Assembly: GCA_029821215.1 (NCBI GenBank)
Contig: JALGTV010000113.1
Location: 1-5,208 of the forward strand
From: Candidatus Zipacnadia bacterium
GTDB lineage: Bacteria; Armatimonadota; Zipacnadia; Zipacnadales; Zipacnadaceae
Reading direction: 5' to 3'
Length of the DNA: 5,208 nucleotides
Below, piece after piece: positions 1 to 5,208 of this stretch. The translations under genes and the position numbers were made by a program. The stretch's first letter is position 1, and each line of letters starts with the position of its first letter. Below the pieces are notes generated by a model. It was given only the letters and a program-made list of their open reading frames with translations, was not told the origin of the DNA and did no database searches.

Positions 1-4
1 TGTT

Positions 5-26
5 AGCCGAAATGTCCCATTTGGCT
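5..26 (-). other. Imperfect stem-loop downstream of the amidase gene, possible terminator
   Basis: An inverted repeat is visible: AGCCGAAATG, loop TCC, CATTTGGCT. It gives nine base pairs with one bulged base. It lies about 74 bases past the amidase stop codon, where a transcript end would be expected. On the minus strand only the bases AACA follow before the window ends, so a U-run cannot be checked. It could be a weak terminator or chance. Confidence 0.22.
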
Positions 27-99
27 TCTACTCAGTTAGATATTCTTCGGATCTATCCTAAATTCCTTCCGAGCATACCGGACTGCCCTCATCCGCCAG

Positions 100-1107
100 T
101 CAATTCTCACCGAAATAAATCTCCAGGCCCCTCTGTAGCGCTTGCATCATCAGTTGCTGACCACTTAGGGACACAATAAACTGCTCGTCAGAGGCATTGG
201 TTAGGACACACATTTCGATCGTCAATACCGGCACTTGAGAGAAGATGGACCCGGTCAGTGCGCCTTGTCGACTGCCAATATAGGTTGCCGAGTCGCCGTG
301 GATTCCGCGCCCGGTAAGGTGACCAGTCAACACCTCTTTCATTCCTTGGTACATCAGCGCAGCCGCACAACGACTGGCGTTGATTACCGCCGGTGCAGGT
401 CCGGTAACTCCATACCTTTCCCCTTGCCTGTCGGGGTAGTAAATAGTGAACCCGGAGTTCGGCGCCGCATCACAATGCAGCCTGATCATAATGTCGGAGT
501 TATTCTCGTTAGCGATCTGTGCGCGGCGGCGGTTGGTGACTTTTTGGTTCTCCGCAGACTTGGTCAGTACCACATTGACTCCGCGAGCGATCAGCGCCGA
601 TTTGAGCTGCAACGCTATCACCCAGTTTATGTGATTCTCGGTGACGCCAGACGGCCCTTCGGTCCCCGCACTGGTTTCTGAGGGATGCCCCGGATCAATA
701 CAGATGGTCTTACCCACCAGCGGGTCGGGCAGTTTCTGCATTTGGGCATTAAGAGTCTGGGTAGCGCCTGCTGTCAGTGACAAATATTTGTCCCACTTCT
801 GGTAGCCCGCGAGGAGGAGAGTGAGGCGATATTGCTGAGGCGCGGCCTGCGCCGAAGAAATACTGACCGTGCACGGCGTGAAGCCCTTGAAGTACCCATT
901 GACGAATACCTTGGCATGCGCTGGGTGCGAGGTTAGCGACACGCAGGCTTCATCGCCGCTGGCGACAACAGCTACCGCCAGCGCCCACCCGACGAAGAAC
1001 AGGACTTTATAGCGCCACAAACTGACTGGGTGTCGTTGCCTTCGTCGGGTGAGTGCAATCAGTGACGGCAGACTATGTGCCCCCTGTAAGTCCCTGCTGG
1101 ATGTCAT
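100..1107 (-). CDS. PEGA-domain N-acetylmuramoyl-L-alanine amidase, membrane-anchored or exported
   Basis: This 335-residue protein is predicted to cut the bond between N-acetylmuramic acid and L-alanine in peptidoglycan, outside the cytoplasmic membrane. Residues 1-33 are basic, followed by a hydrophobic segment at about 34-50 that acts as a signal peptide or N-terminal anchor. Residues 54-123 fit a PEGA domain (SHPAHAKVFVNG, then GYQKW), a small beta domain common in surface proteins. From residue 131 it is an Amidase_3 (AmiC-type) zinc domain. The expected ligands are His141 in DPGH, Glu157 and His211 in RLHCDA, and the catalytic Glu298 lies in IEMCVLTNASDEQF, so it looks catalytically intact. 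The start ATG overlaps the upstream stop codon (TAATG), and no good ribosome binding site precedes it, which suggests translational coupling to the stalk/YARHG gene. The 33-residue cytoplasmic tail before the hydrophobic stretch is long for a plain signal peptide, so a type II membrane anchor is plausible. The family call is firm; the biological role (growth, division, sporulation or germination) is not determined. Confidence 0.93.
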   Translation of the reverse strand: MTSSRDLQGAHSLPSLIALTRRRQRHPVSLWRYKVLFFVGWALAVAVVASGDEACVSLTSHPAHAKVFVNGYFKGFTPCTVSISSAQAAPQQYRLTLLLAGYQKWDKYLSLTAGATQTLNAQMQKLPDPLVGKTICIDPGHPSETSAGTEGPSGVTENHINWVIALQLKSALIARGVNVVLTKSAENQKVTNRRRAQIANENNSDIMIRLHCDAAPNSGFTIYYPDRQGERYGVTGPAPAVINASRCAAALMYQGMKEVLTGHLTGRGIHGDSATYIGSRQGALTGSIFSQVPVLTIEMCVLTNASDEQFIVSLSGQQLMMQALQRGLEIYFGEN

Positions 1108-1835
1108 TAGGGTCGGGTCGCGGGACCATTGACTGGGAAGTTCATAACCTGGTAATCCCGGATATATTCCGCATTCTCCCGCTCAAGCCGGCTTAGTCGA
1201 CTCTCACGGTACCCTGGATCAGGCTTGTACCATGACTGCCGGAGAAAGTAACTACGAATATACGAGTTATTAAATGGGCGTCCGTGGCGCGCGTAGATTT
1301 CATTTCTCATCAGGGTCAGTTGCCAATTGCTATAGCCTCTCAGGTCGCTATCGCGGACCTGCCGGGTGCGAGTGAACGGGGCAATTTCAGTAGCGGACTG
1401 TCCCGGTGGGGGGCCTCCAGTACTTCTTATGTATACTGTTAACGAGCCTGCCCCGGGCACCGCGATATCTACATAGCTGCCGTGGTAGTGAACTGTGCCG
1501 CCCAGCGCTTCACCGGCAAAGCGAAGGGGCACATGTACTCGGCTGCGGATCAGTCGCGGGGGTACGTCCAGGTAGCATTCGTCGCCATTGATATACGCAC
1601 TGTGGTCGTTGACATACATAACGACTTCATCGCCCGCCCGATAGATTGTCACCATCTTGTACGCATCGTCCCACTCCACGGTGGCGCCGAATGACTCAAG
1701 AATCCCCCGCAGGGGTACCAGCAGCCGACCACTTTCCTCAACCCGGTTTATCCATATCTCCTGTCGAGCAACGGCTATAGCACTGACTAACAGCACCACC
1801 ACCACGAACAACACACATGTACGCAAGTTTCGCAT
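1107..1835 (-). CDS. Secreted protein with copper-amine-oxidase-N-type stalk domain and C-terminal YARHG domain
   Basis: The 242-residue product begins with a clear signal peptide (MRNLRT, then a hydrophobic run to about residue 22, with a likely cut near AVA-RQE). Residues about 27-125 match the copper amine oxidase N-terminal-like (stalk) domain, with its paired motif seen twice: LLVPLRGILESFGATVEW (38-55) and VHVPLRFAGEALGGTVHY (100-117). Despite the name, such domains do not imply an oxidase; they occur in many cell-surface proteins. A Pro/Gly-rich linker at 139-146 leads to a YARHG domain at about 163-228, containing the name motif YARHG at 181-185 and SWYKPDPGY at 201-209. The function of YARHG is not well defined; it is generally extracellular. 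An ATG 15 codons upstream is in frame, but the start used here has GAGGAGGG seven bases before it and gives a clean signal peptide. The stop overlaps the amidase start, so the two are probably made together and may cooperate at the cell wall. Confidence 0.9.
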   Translation of the reverse strand: MRNLRTCVLFVVVVLLVSAIAVARQEIWINRVEESGRLLVPLRGILESFGATVEWDDAYKMVTIYRAGDEVVMYVNDHSAYINGDECYLDVPPRLIRSRVHVPLRFAGEALGGTVHYHGSYVDIAVPGAGSLTVYIRSTGGPPPGQSATEIAPFTRTRQVRDSDLRGYSNWQLTLMRNEIYARHGRPFNNSYIRSYFLRQSWYKPDPGYRESRLSRLERENAEYIRDYQVMNFPVNGPATRP

Positions 1836-1842
1836 CTGGATT

Positions 1843-1850
1843 CCCTCCTC
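1843..1850 (-). promoter_or_regulatory. Strong ribosome binding site that sets the stalk/YARHG start
   Basis: On the minus strand GAGGAGGG stands seven bases before the ATG at 1835. This near-perfect Shine-Dalgarno sequence decides for the internal start over the in-frame ATG at 1880, which would put 15 polar residues before the signal peptide and has no comparable site. Confidence 0.85.
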
Positions 1851-2024
1851 ATTATGACAGGATTCTGCCATAGCGATCATTGTTTTAACAGACGTAGGCC
1901 GATGTGTTTAATATTATCGGCAATTGCTTGTTTATCTATATCTGGATCTGGGATTTTCCATATGCTTTATTGCTGTATGTGGCATTCTCTGTTTACTGCT
2001 CTGCTTCCTCCCGATGCGGATCAT
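1851..2024. other. Non-coding gap with a short inverted repeat (1898-1921)
   Basis: This AT-rich stretch separates the 58-residue gene from the stalk/YARHG gene. I see no convincing gene in it. It contains GCCGAT (1898-1903) and ATCGGC (1916-1921) around a 12-base AT-rich centre, which could be an operator or a weak hairpin. No -35/-10 pair with normal spacing was found for the downstream genes, and no terminator follows the small gene. Transcription through from the promoter at 2227-2256 is therefore possible, but unproved. Confidence 0.4.
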
Positions 2025-2201
2025 TTAGCTACAAAGCCCTGAGATTGGAACACCCCGGACGAAGATTCTGCTCTGAATTGAACAAGTGTAACAGCTTTTG
2101 AGCGATAGCAGACACAGTCCCGCCTGGGCATTGACGGCCACCGATGCAGCCAGTAATACCACCATCACTACAATGGCCTTTGGGGGCAAATCACTCATCA
2201 T
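2025..2201 (-). CDS. Small secreted or membrane protein of 58 residues, unknown function
   Basis: I do not recognise this protein. It has the signals of a real gene: GGAGGTG six bases before the ATG at 2201, and a promoter just upstream at 2227-2256. The first eight residues (MMSDLPPK) precede a hydrophobic stretch at about 9-24, ending in VNAQAG, which resembles a signal-peptidase site after Ala25. The remainder, about 33 residues, has four cysteines (30, 37, 40, 57), including a CYTC pair, and ends in SGLCS. A second ATG directly follows the first, and a GTG three codons upstream is less likely because it overlaps the ribosome binding site. The hydrophobic run could also be a single membrane segment. 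The mature part lacks recognisable motifs and could be the remains of a longer exported protein, but no other frame continues for long. It may be the first gene of the stalk/YARHG-amidase transcript. Confidence 0.55.
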   Translation of the reverse strand: MMSDLPPKAIVVMVVLLAASVAVNAQAGLCLLSLKSCYTCSIQSRIFVRGVPISGLCS

Positions 2202-2226
2202 CTCAGACACCTCCGTGTTTTTGTGG

Positions 2227-2256
2227 GTATTATGTGCTCGGGGCGTTGGGGGTCAA
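2227..2256 (-). promoter_or_regulatory. Sigma-70-type promoter for the small secreted protein
   Basis: On the minus strand TTGACC (2256-2251) is followed after 18 bases by TAATAC (2232-2227); CATAAT with a 16-base spacer overlaps it. Transcription would start near 2220, giving a leader of only about 20 bases that contains the GGAGGTG ribosome binding site. It faces away from the rpmH promoter, making this a divergent regulatory region. Confidence 0.6.
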
Positions 2257-2333
2257 CTGCCGTTACTCCCCGCTTCTGGCCCGCCTCTCCTTGACCTCCC
2301 GACGATTTTTACCCGCCCTCTGGGCGGCTCTGG

Positions 2334-2363
2334 TTGCAGGATGAGCCACATTTGTGATATACT
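2334..2363 (+). promoter_or_regulatory. Extended -10 promoter for the rpmH-rnpA-yidD operon
   Basis: TTGCAG (2334-2339), an 18-base spacer, and TATACT (2358-2363) preceded by TG at 2355-2356 form an extended -10 sigma-70 promoter (TGATATACT). Transcription would begin near 2370, leaving a leader of about 74 bases before rpmH. This fits the strong expression expected for a ribosomal protein gene. Confidence 0.72.
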
Positions 2364-2443
2364 ATCCTGTAAATTGCAGTCATGTTCTCCTGCATCACCG
2401 CGATTGAGTCAAATCTTTATTCCCTGATTGAAGCAAACTAACA

Positions 2444-2578
2444 ATGAAGCGCACCTACCAACCCAAAAAACGAAGCCAAAAACGTAAGCATGGCTTTCGG
2501 TCCCGCATGAAGACCAAAGCCGGGCGTCGGATTATCGCCTCTCGCCGGCGCAAGGGTCGCCGCGAATTGAGTAAGTAG
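2444..2578 (+). CDS. rpmH: 50S ribosomal protein L34
   Basis: This 44-residue, extremely basic protein is a component of the large ribosomal subunit. It starts MKRTYQPKKRSQKRKHGFRS and continues with RMKTKAGRRIIASRRRKGR, the hallmark pattern of L34, at the normal family length. The ATG is fixed by the invariant MKRTYQP start; the site in front of it (TTGAAG at a distance) is only a weak ribosome binding site. rnpA begins 26 bases after the stop, the usual arrangement in bacteria. The promoter at 2334-2363 serves it. In many genomes dnaA and the replication origin lie just upstream of rpmH; here the divergent envelope genes occupy that side. Confidence 0.98.
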   Translation: MKRTYQPKKRSQKRKHGFRSRMKTKAGRRIIASRRRKGRRELSK

Positions 2579-2604
2579 GCCTCTGCCTCTGGGGGCTTCC
2601 CATA

Positions 2605-2958
2605 ATGGGTAAAGTCATTACCCTTGAGCGCCGCCGCGATTTTCAACGACTGTTCGCCCAAGGCCGCAGGTTTCGCCACCGGCTGTTGACAACTGTAGTT
2701 GCGCAGCGCAGTGATTGTGTGCCTGCCCGTGTGGCGTTCATAGTCAGTCGCAAGGTAGGCAAAGCTGTGGTGCGCAATAAGGTACGCCGCCGGCTACGGG
2801 AGGCGTGGCGGCAGCGGTTGGCTGGCATTGACCAGGCGGTGGATATAGCCTTTGTGGCCTCACCAGCGGCGGCAGTTGCCACTTACGCTGAGCTAATGGC
2901 CGTTATGGATGAGCACCTCCGCCAGGCCAGGCTTGTCAGCACTTGCACCAATCAGTAA
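2605..2958 (+). CDS. rnpA: Ribonuclease P protein component
   Basis: The 117-residue product is the protein subunit of RNase P, which together with the catalytic RNA removes 5' leaders from precursor tRNAs in the cytoplasm. Visible family features are the N-terminal LERRRDFQRLFAQGRRFRH, the core strand RVAFIVSRKVGKAVVRNKV (42-60) and the conserved RNR helix, RNKVRRRLREAWR (57-69), which binds the RNA. Length is normal. The C-terminal part, with DIAFVASPAAAVATYAEL (80-97), also follows the family pattern. The start ATG is preceded by a poor ribosome binding site (GGGGGC). yidD starts two bases after the stop, so the three genes form a tight operon. Confidence 0.96.
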   Translation: MGKVITLERRRDFQRLFAQGRRFRHRLLTTVVAQRSDCVPARVAFIVSRKVGKAVVRNKVRRRLREAWRQRLAGIDQAVDIAFVASPAAAVATYAELMAVMDEHLRQARLVSTCTNQ

Positions 2959-2960
2959 TT

Positions 2961-3215
2961 ATGACCAGAATACTTGCCCAACTACTAATCGGCCTGATAA
3001 GGCTATATCAGCGGACTATCTCCCGGCTGCTGCCACCGGTGTGTCGGTTCCGCCCCACTTGTTCGCAATATACGATTCAGGCTCTACAAACCTATGGTTT
3101 GGTGCGGGGCCTGTTTTTGGGAGTGGGCCGTATCCTGCGCTGCCATCCTTTCTCGCCTGGCGGCGAGGATCCGCTGCCCTTGCCGTATCGTTCTAAGCAT
3201 ATCATTGACCATTGA
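2961..3215 (+). CDS. yidD: Membrane protein insertion efficiency factor YidD
   Basis: This 84-residue protein belongs to the YidD family, a small inner-membrane-associated protein that aids insertion of membrane proteins through YidC. The diagnostic block is present: CRFRPTCSQYTIQAL (28-42), followed by YGLVRG (45-50), GRILRCHPFSPGGEDPLP (56-73), with conserved cysteines 28, 34 and 61. An amphipathic N-terminus (MTRILAQLLIGLIRLYQ) fits the family. I chose the ATG two bases after the rnpA stop. A TTG six codons earlier is also possible but overlaps rnpA. No ribosome binding site is seen, so translation is probably coupled to rnpA. The usual partner gene yidC does not follow in the window, and the last codons overlap the promoter of the next gene. 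Confidence 0.95.
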   Translation: MTRILAQLLIGLIRLYQRTISRLLPPVCRFRPTCSQYTIQALQTYGLVRGLFLGVGRILRCHPFSPGGEDPLPLPYRSKHIIDH

Positions 3216-3233
3216 AAGCACAAAACGTATACT
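3205..3233 (+). promoter_or_regulatory. Strong sigma-70-type promoter inside the end of yidD
   Basis: TTGACC (3205-3210) and TATACT (3228-3233) are separated by exactly 17 bases, close to the ideal sigma-70 promoter. The -35 element lies in the last codons of yidD. Transcription would start near 3240 and give a leader of about 100 bases before the dehydrogenase gene, with no terminator separating it from yidD. It shares the TATACTAT core with the rpmH promoter. Confidence 0.65.
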
Positions 3234-3323
3234 ATATAGCCCAACAGTTCAAACGAGGCATTCGCGACTATTGACAGCTTATGGGCTCTGTGGGGCTTAC
3301 TATTGGCTATGATTATGCACAAT

Positions 3324-3329
3324 AGGTGA
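3324..3329 (+). promoter_or_regulatory. Ribosome binding site of the dehydrogenase gene
   Basis: AGGTGA, an exact part of the AAGGAGGTGA consensus, stands eight bases before the ATG at 3338; AAAGGA lies closer still at three bases. This supports the chosen start. Confidence 0.65.
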
Positions 3330-3337
3330 AAGGATAA

Positions 3338-4153
3338 ATGAAAAAGATTGCTGTAATCGGCAGTGAAGGATTTGTTGGTAGTGCTTTTTGTCAGATGCTT
3401 GAGGGGTTTTATGAGATTGTGCGCTATGATCCTGCATTGAGTGAGAAATGTGCCTCTATTGAGGAAGTTAATAGCTGTGTGTTGGGCGTTGTATGTGTGC
3501 CTACACCTATGAGCGATGATGGTTCCTGTGATATATCGGCGGTTGAGCAAGTAGTTAGTTGGCTGGATGTGCCAGTAATTCTGATTAAGTCCACCGTTGC
3601 TCCGGGTACAACTGAAAATCTGATACACAAGTACGGCAAGCATATCGTTATGAGCCCTGAGTACGTGGGACAAGGCCAATACTACATACCCCCTGAGAAA
3701 GAAATCTACCGCGATATGAAGGCCGCACCCATGGTTGTCCTTGGGGGCAGTGAACGCGATTGCACCTACGTTATAGACTTACTGGTGCCCATTCTGGGTC
3801 CAGAAAAACACTACTACATTGTTGAGCCAACTGAGGCCGAGCTAATCAAGTATATGACGAACTTCTTTATTGGTCTAAAAATTACTTTTGCTAACGAAAT
3901 GTATCAAATTTGCCAGACTTTTAATGCCAACTGGTACAAAGTGTGGGGCGGCTGGGCGCTTGACCCCCGATTTGATGCTATGTATAGCGCCGTTTTCCCT
4001 GATGACCGGGGTTTTGGAGGCAAGTGTCTGCCCAAGGATATCTCAGCTTTAGCCGAAGCCGCGAAAGCAGCCGGTTATGATGCACGGTTAGTCAGAGAGT
4101 GTTTAGCCTCAAACCAGCGGTTCCGGAAAATGAATGAAGATGATGACAATTGA
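3338..4153 (+). CDS. Short UDP-glucose/GDP-mannose dehydrogenase-family protein lacking the C-terminal domain
   Basis: Family members oxidise the C6 hydroxyl of a nucleotide sugar to a carboxylate with two NAD+, feeding synthesis of acidic surface polysaccharides. The 271-residue product has an N-terminal Rossmann fold with a modified NAD motif (IAVIGSEGFVG, 4-14) and Asp31 closing the second strand, then CVPTPMSDDGS (53-63) and STVAPGTT (85-92). The central domain has EAELIKYMTNFFIGLKITFANE (166-187) and the catalytic stretch GFGGKCLPKD (225-234). Lys171, Asn175, Cys230 and Asp234 correspond in spacing to the active-site set of well-studied UDP-glucose dehydrogenases. Full enzymes are about 400-450 residues; here the protein stops at MNEDDDN, without the C-terminal UDP-sugar-binding domain. 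Its substrate therefore cannot be assigned and reduced or altered activity is possible. No shifted frame after the stop restores the missing domain. Its first half is clearly more AT-rich in codon choice than rnpA, hinting at horizontal acquisition. Confidence 0.88.
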   Translation: MKKIAVIGSEGFVGSAFCQMLEGFYEIVRYDPALSEKCASIEEVNSCVLGVVCVPTPMSDDGSCDISAVEQVVSWLDVPVILIKSTVAPGTTENLIHKYGKHIVMSPEYVGQGQYYIPPEKEIYRDMKAAPMVVLGGSERDCTYVIDLLVPILGPEKHYYIVEPTEAELIKYMTNFFIGLKITFANEMYQICQTFNANWYKVWGGWALDPRFDAMYSAVFPDDRGFGGKCLPKDISALAEAAKAAGYDARLVRECLASNQRFRKMNEDDDN

Positions 4154-4293
4154 TGCCGGCGCCAATCCAGGCGGCAGAAACTGGCGGAATATTGGGCTGT
4201 TGGTCCGCGCCGGGCACCTTTGCGCCGCGTATGCAAGGGGAGCATCCGATAGAATTTATGGGAGATCATTACTACCGTCGCAAAAACATCTGA
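4153..4293 (+). CDS. Doubtful 46-residue small ORF after the dehydrogenase gene
   Basis: An ATG overlaps the dehydrogenase stop codon by one base (TGATG) and opens a 46-codon frame starting MPAPIQAAETGG and ending in HPIEFMGDHYYRRKNI. The overlap would allow coupled translation. I recognise no family. A competing frame starts at 4134, inside the dehydrogenase gene, and runs to 4313 for 59 codons (MKMMTIDAGANPGGRNW). At most one would be real. No ribosome binding site stands out for either, and both could be chance or fragments of a decayed gene. Confidence 0.22.
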   Translation: MPAPIQAAETGGILGCWSAPGTFAPRMQGEHPIEFMGDHYYRRKNI

Positions 4294-4326
4294 CCGAAAT
4301 CAAACTACCTTGAGTTGATTGACTAT

Positions 4327-5208
4327 ATGAGTATGGTACGAAAAGATCGCTGCATGACAGTATTGGTTCTAGCCGGATTGATAATGGCAAGTGCTGCCGC
4401 AGTCACGGCTGAGGATTCTCTGACCACCCAGGAGGGCCTGCCGCCCGAGTTGGTAATCTCTTCCCAGACTCCGGTTGAGGAACAGATTGCCGTCCTGGAG
4501 TCTCTGGCTGCTTATGCCGAGCAGAACGCCCCTCAGGGCGGCTTCCTGGCCGGCTGTAAGAGCATGGTCGCTGGCGAGACCAAGCCCCTTTTTATCAGTA
4601 TTCCCGATTTGGTCGCCGGCGTCGAGGTTCTCAAAGACAAATTGGTGGCTGTTGAAGGGATATATCAAACCATTGGCGAAGATCGCGCTGCCTTCCTAAC
4701 GCACGGAGGCATCTGTCACATAGCTTTGGCAGGCGGCAGTTCGCCGACCGGTTTCGGGAAGGAAGGGCCAGAAGGGCTACCCGCCCGGGCCGAGGGCATC
4801 GTTGAAATAACCGATAATGGTCTTCCCTTAGTGCGCGCCCAGAAGCTCACTCCCGCTTTAGTTCTCACCCATATCCGGCTGGCCCGCGCCTACGAGGTAG
4901 CCCAGGAGTACGAGAAAGCAGTTGAAAGCTACAAGAAGGCCACCAGCGCCAGCACCCAGCAGCCCTATCAGTTTGCTCCCTTTGCCAATTCCCATGCCGC
5001 CGCTCTATCCCTGCACCAACTCAGCGACCCTAAGCAGGCCCGGGGGCTGTATAGCAAAGCTTGGAATGCCTACACCAAAGAGCGCCCCGATGGCGGGCAG
5101 TATTATACTTGGGTGCTTGCCGATGGCACCTGGAAAAAGGAATCAGTGCGCGAAGCCATTGCTGAGCCACTTGATAGTCTGGAAAGGGATGGACTCTGGT
5201 ACAAAGTG
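4327..5208 (+). CDS. Exported protein with possible OB-like barrel and TPR-like helices, cut by the window end
   Basis: The frame is open for 294 codons to the end of the window with no stop, so the C-terminus is missing. MSMVRKDRCM gives a basic start, residues 11-25 are hydrophobic, and AVTA-ED (25-30) fits a signal-peptidase site after Ala28. Residues about 86-173 (for example DKLVAVEGIY, 104-113, and ARAEGIVEITDNG, 153-165) alternate beta-strand-like segments and turns as in an OB-like barrel, a structural guess only. Residues 178-206 (HIRLARAYEVAQEYEKAVESYKKA) fit a TPR repeat, and 221-254 fit a second, less regular one. TPR repeats mediate protein contacts and would act outside the cytoplasm here. 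An ATG at 4333 is an alternative start; neither has a clear ribosome binding site. I do not recognise the full protein. Its GC-rich codon use resembles rnpA rather than the preceding dehydrogenase gene. Confidence 0.8.
   Translation, partial: MSMVRKDRCMTVLVLAGLIMASAAAVTAEDSLTTQEGLPPELVISSQTPVEEQIAVLESLAAYAEQNAPQGGFLAGCKSMVAGETKPLFISIPDLVAGVEVLKDKLVAVEGIYQTIGEDRAAFLTHGGICHIALAGGSSPTGFGKEGPEGLPARAEGIVEITDNGLPLVRAQKLTPALVLTHIRLARAYEVAQEYEKAVESYKKATSASTQQPYQFAPFANSHAAALSLHQLSDPKQARGLYSKAWNAYTKERPDGGQYYTWVLADGTWKKESVREAIAEPLDSLERDGLWYKV

Noticed and set aside
235..681. Plus-strand open frame of 148 codons
   Set aside because: It lies opposite the amidase catalytic domain, whose residues are strongly conserved; the plus-strand translation shows no domain.
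1744..1752. DnaA-box-like TTATCCATA and a nearby TTATCTATA, suggesting an origin next to rpmH
   Set aside because: Each differs from TTATCCACA, one is inside a coding region, and there is no cluster of boxes or dnaA gene.
2313..2327. CCGCCC-TCT-GGGCGG hairpin as a transcription terminator
   Set aside because: No T-run follows it on either strand; the T-run is before it on the plus strand, and on the minus strand an A-run follows.
2098..2427. Plus-strand open frame of 109 codons before rpmH
   Set aside because: It spans the rpmH promoter and the antisense of the small secreted gene, has no ribosome binding site, and its product shows no domain or regular pattern.
3271..3303. Second promoter before the dehydrogenase gene (TTGACA with TACTAT)
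   Set aside because: The boxes are 21 bases apart, too far for a normal sigma-70 promoter, and no better -10 box stands at 16-18 bases.
3092..3679. Long minus-strand open frame of 195 codons opposite yidD and the dehydrogenase gene
   Set aside because: It is antisense to two well-supported genes, has no recognisable domain, and is low-complexity in the way antisense translations often are.

Overview
This is a bacterial chromosomal segment. The strongest anchors are the conserved rpmH-rnpA-yidD cluster (ribosomal protein L34, RNase P protein, membrane-insertion factor) on the plus strand at 2444-3215. On the minus strand at 100-2201 lies a group of exported or envelope genes. The sequence does not fix the species. 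A PEGA-domain amidase, a copper-amine-oxidase-type stalk domain joined to YARHG, and a large exported repeat protein would suit Armatimonadota, Clostridia-like Firmicutes or a related uncultured lineage; this is inference only.

Layout. The minus-strand block, read right to left, has a good promoter at 2227-2256, a 58-residue signal-peptide-bearing protein (2025-2201), a 189-base gap, a secreted stalk/YARHG protein (1107-1835) and a membrane-anchored PEGA/N-acetylmuramoyl-L-alanine amidase (100-1107). The last two overlap by one base (TAATG), so they are very probably translationally coupled and act together in envelope or peptidoglycan work. About 80 bases from the minus-strand promoter, a plus-strand extended -10 promoter (2334-2363) drives rpmH, rnpA and yidD, spaced 26 and 2 bases apart.

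In many bacteria yidC follows yidD. Here it does not. A consensus-like promoter (TTGACC-17-TATACT, 3205-3233) sits in the last codons of yidD and reads into a more AT-rich gene for a short UDP-glucose/GDP-mannose dehydrogenase-family enzyme (3338-4153). This enzyme keeps the NAD and catalytic domains but lacks the usual C-terminal nucleotide-sugar domain. It looks like an accessory gene placed in a housekeeping neighbourhood. After about 170 bases with only two doubtful tiny ORFs, an exported protein with a possible OB-like barrel and TPR-like helices begins at 4327 and runs off the window.

No rRNA, tRNA, CRISPR, insertion sequence or origin was recognised. The most interesting points are the three-gene envelope block with its tiny leader-like secreted protein, the break in the rpmH-rnpA-yidD-yidC order, and the domain-reduced sugar-nucleotide dehydrogenase with its own promoter.
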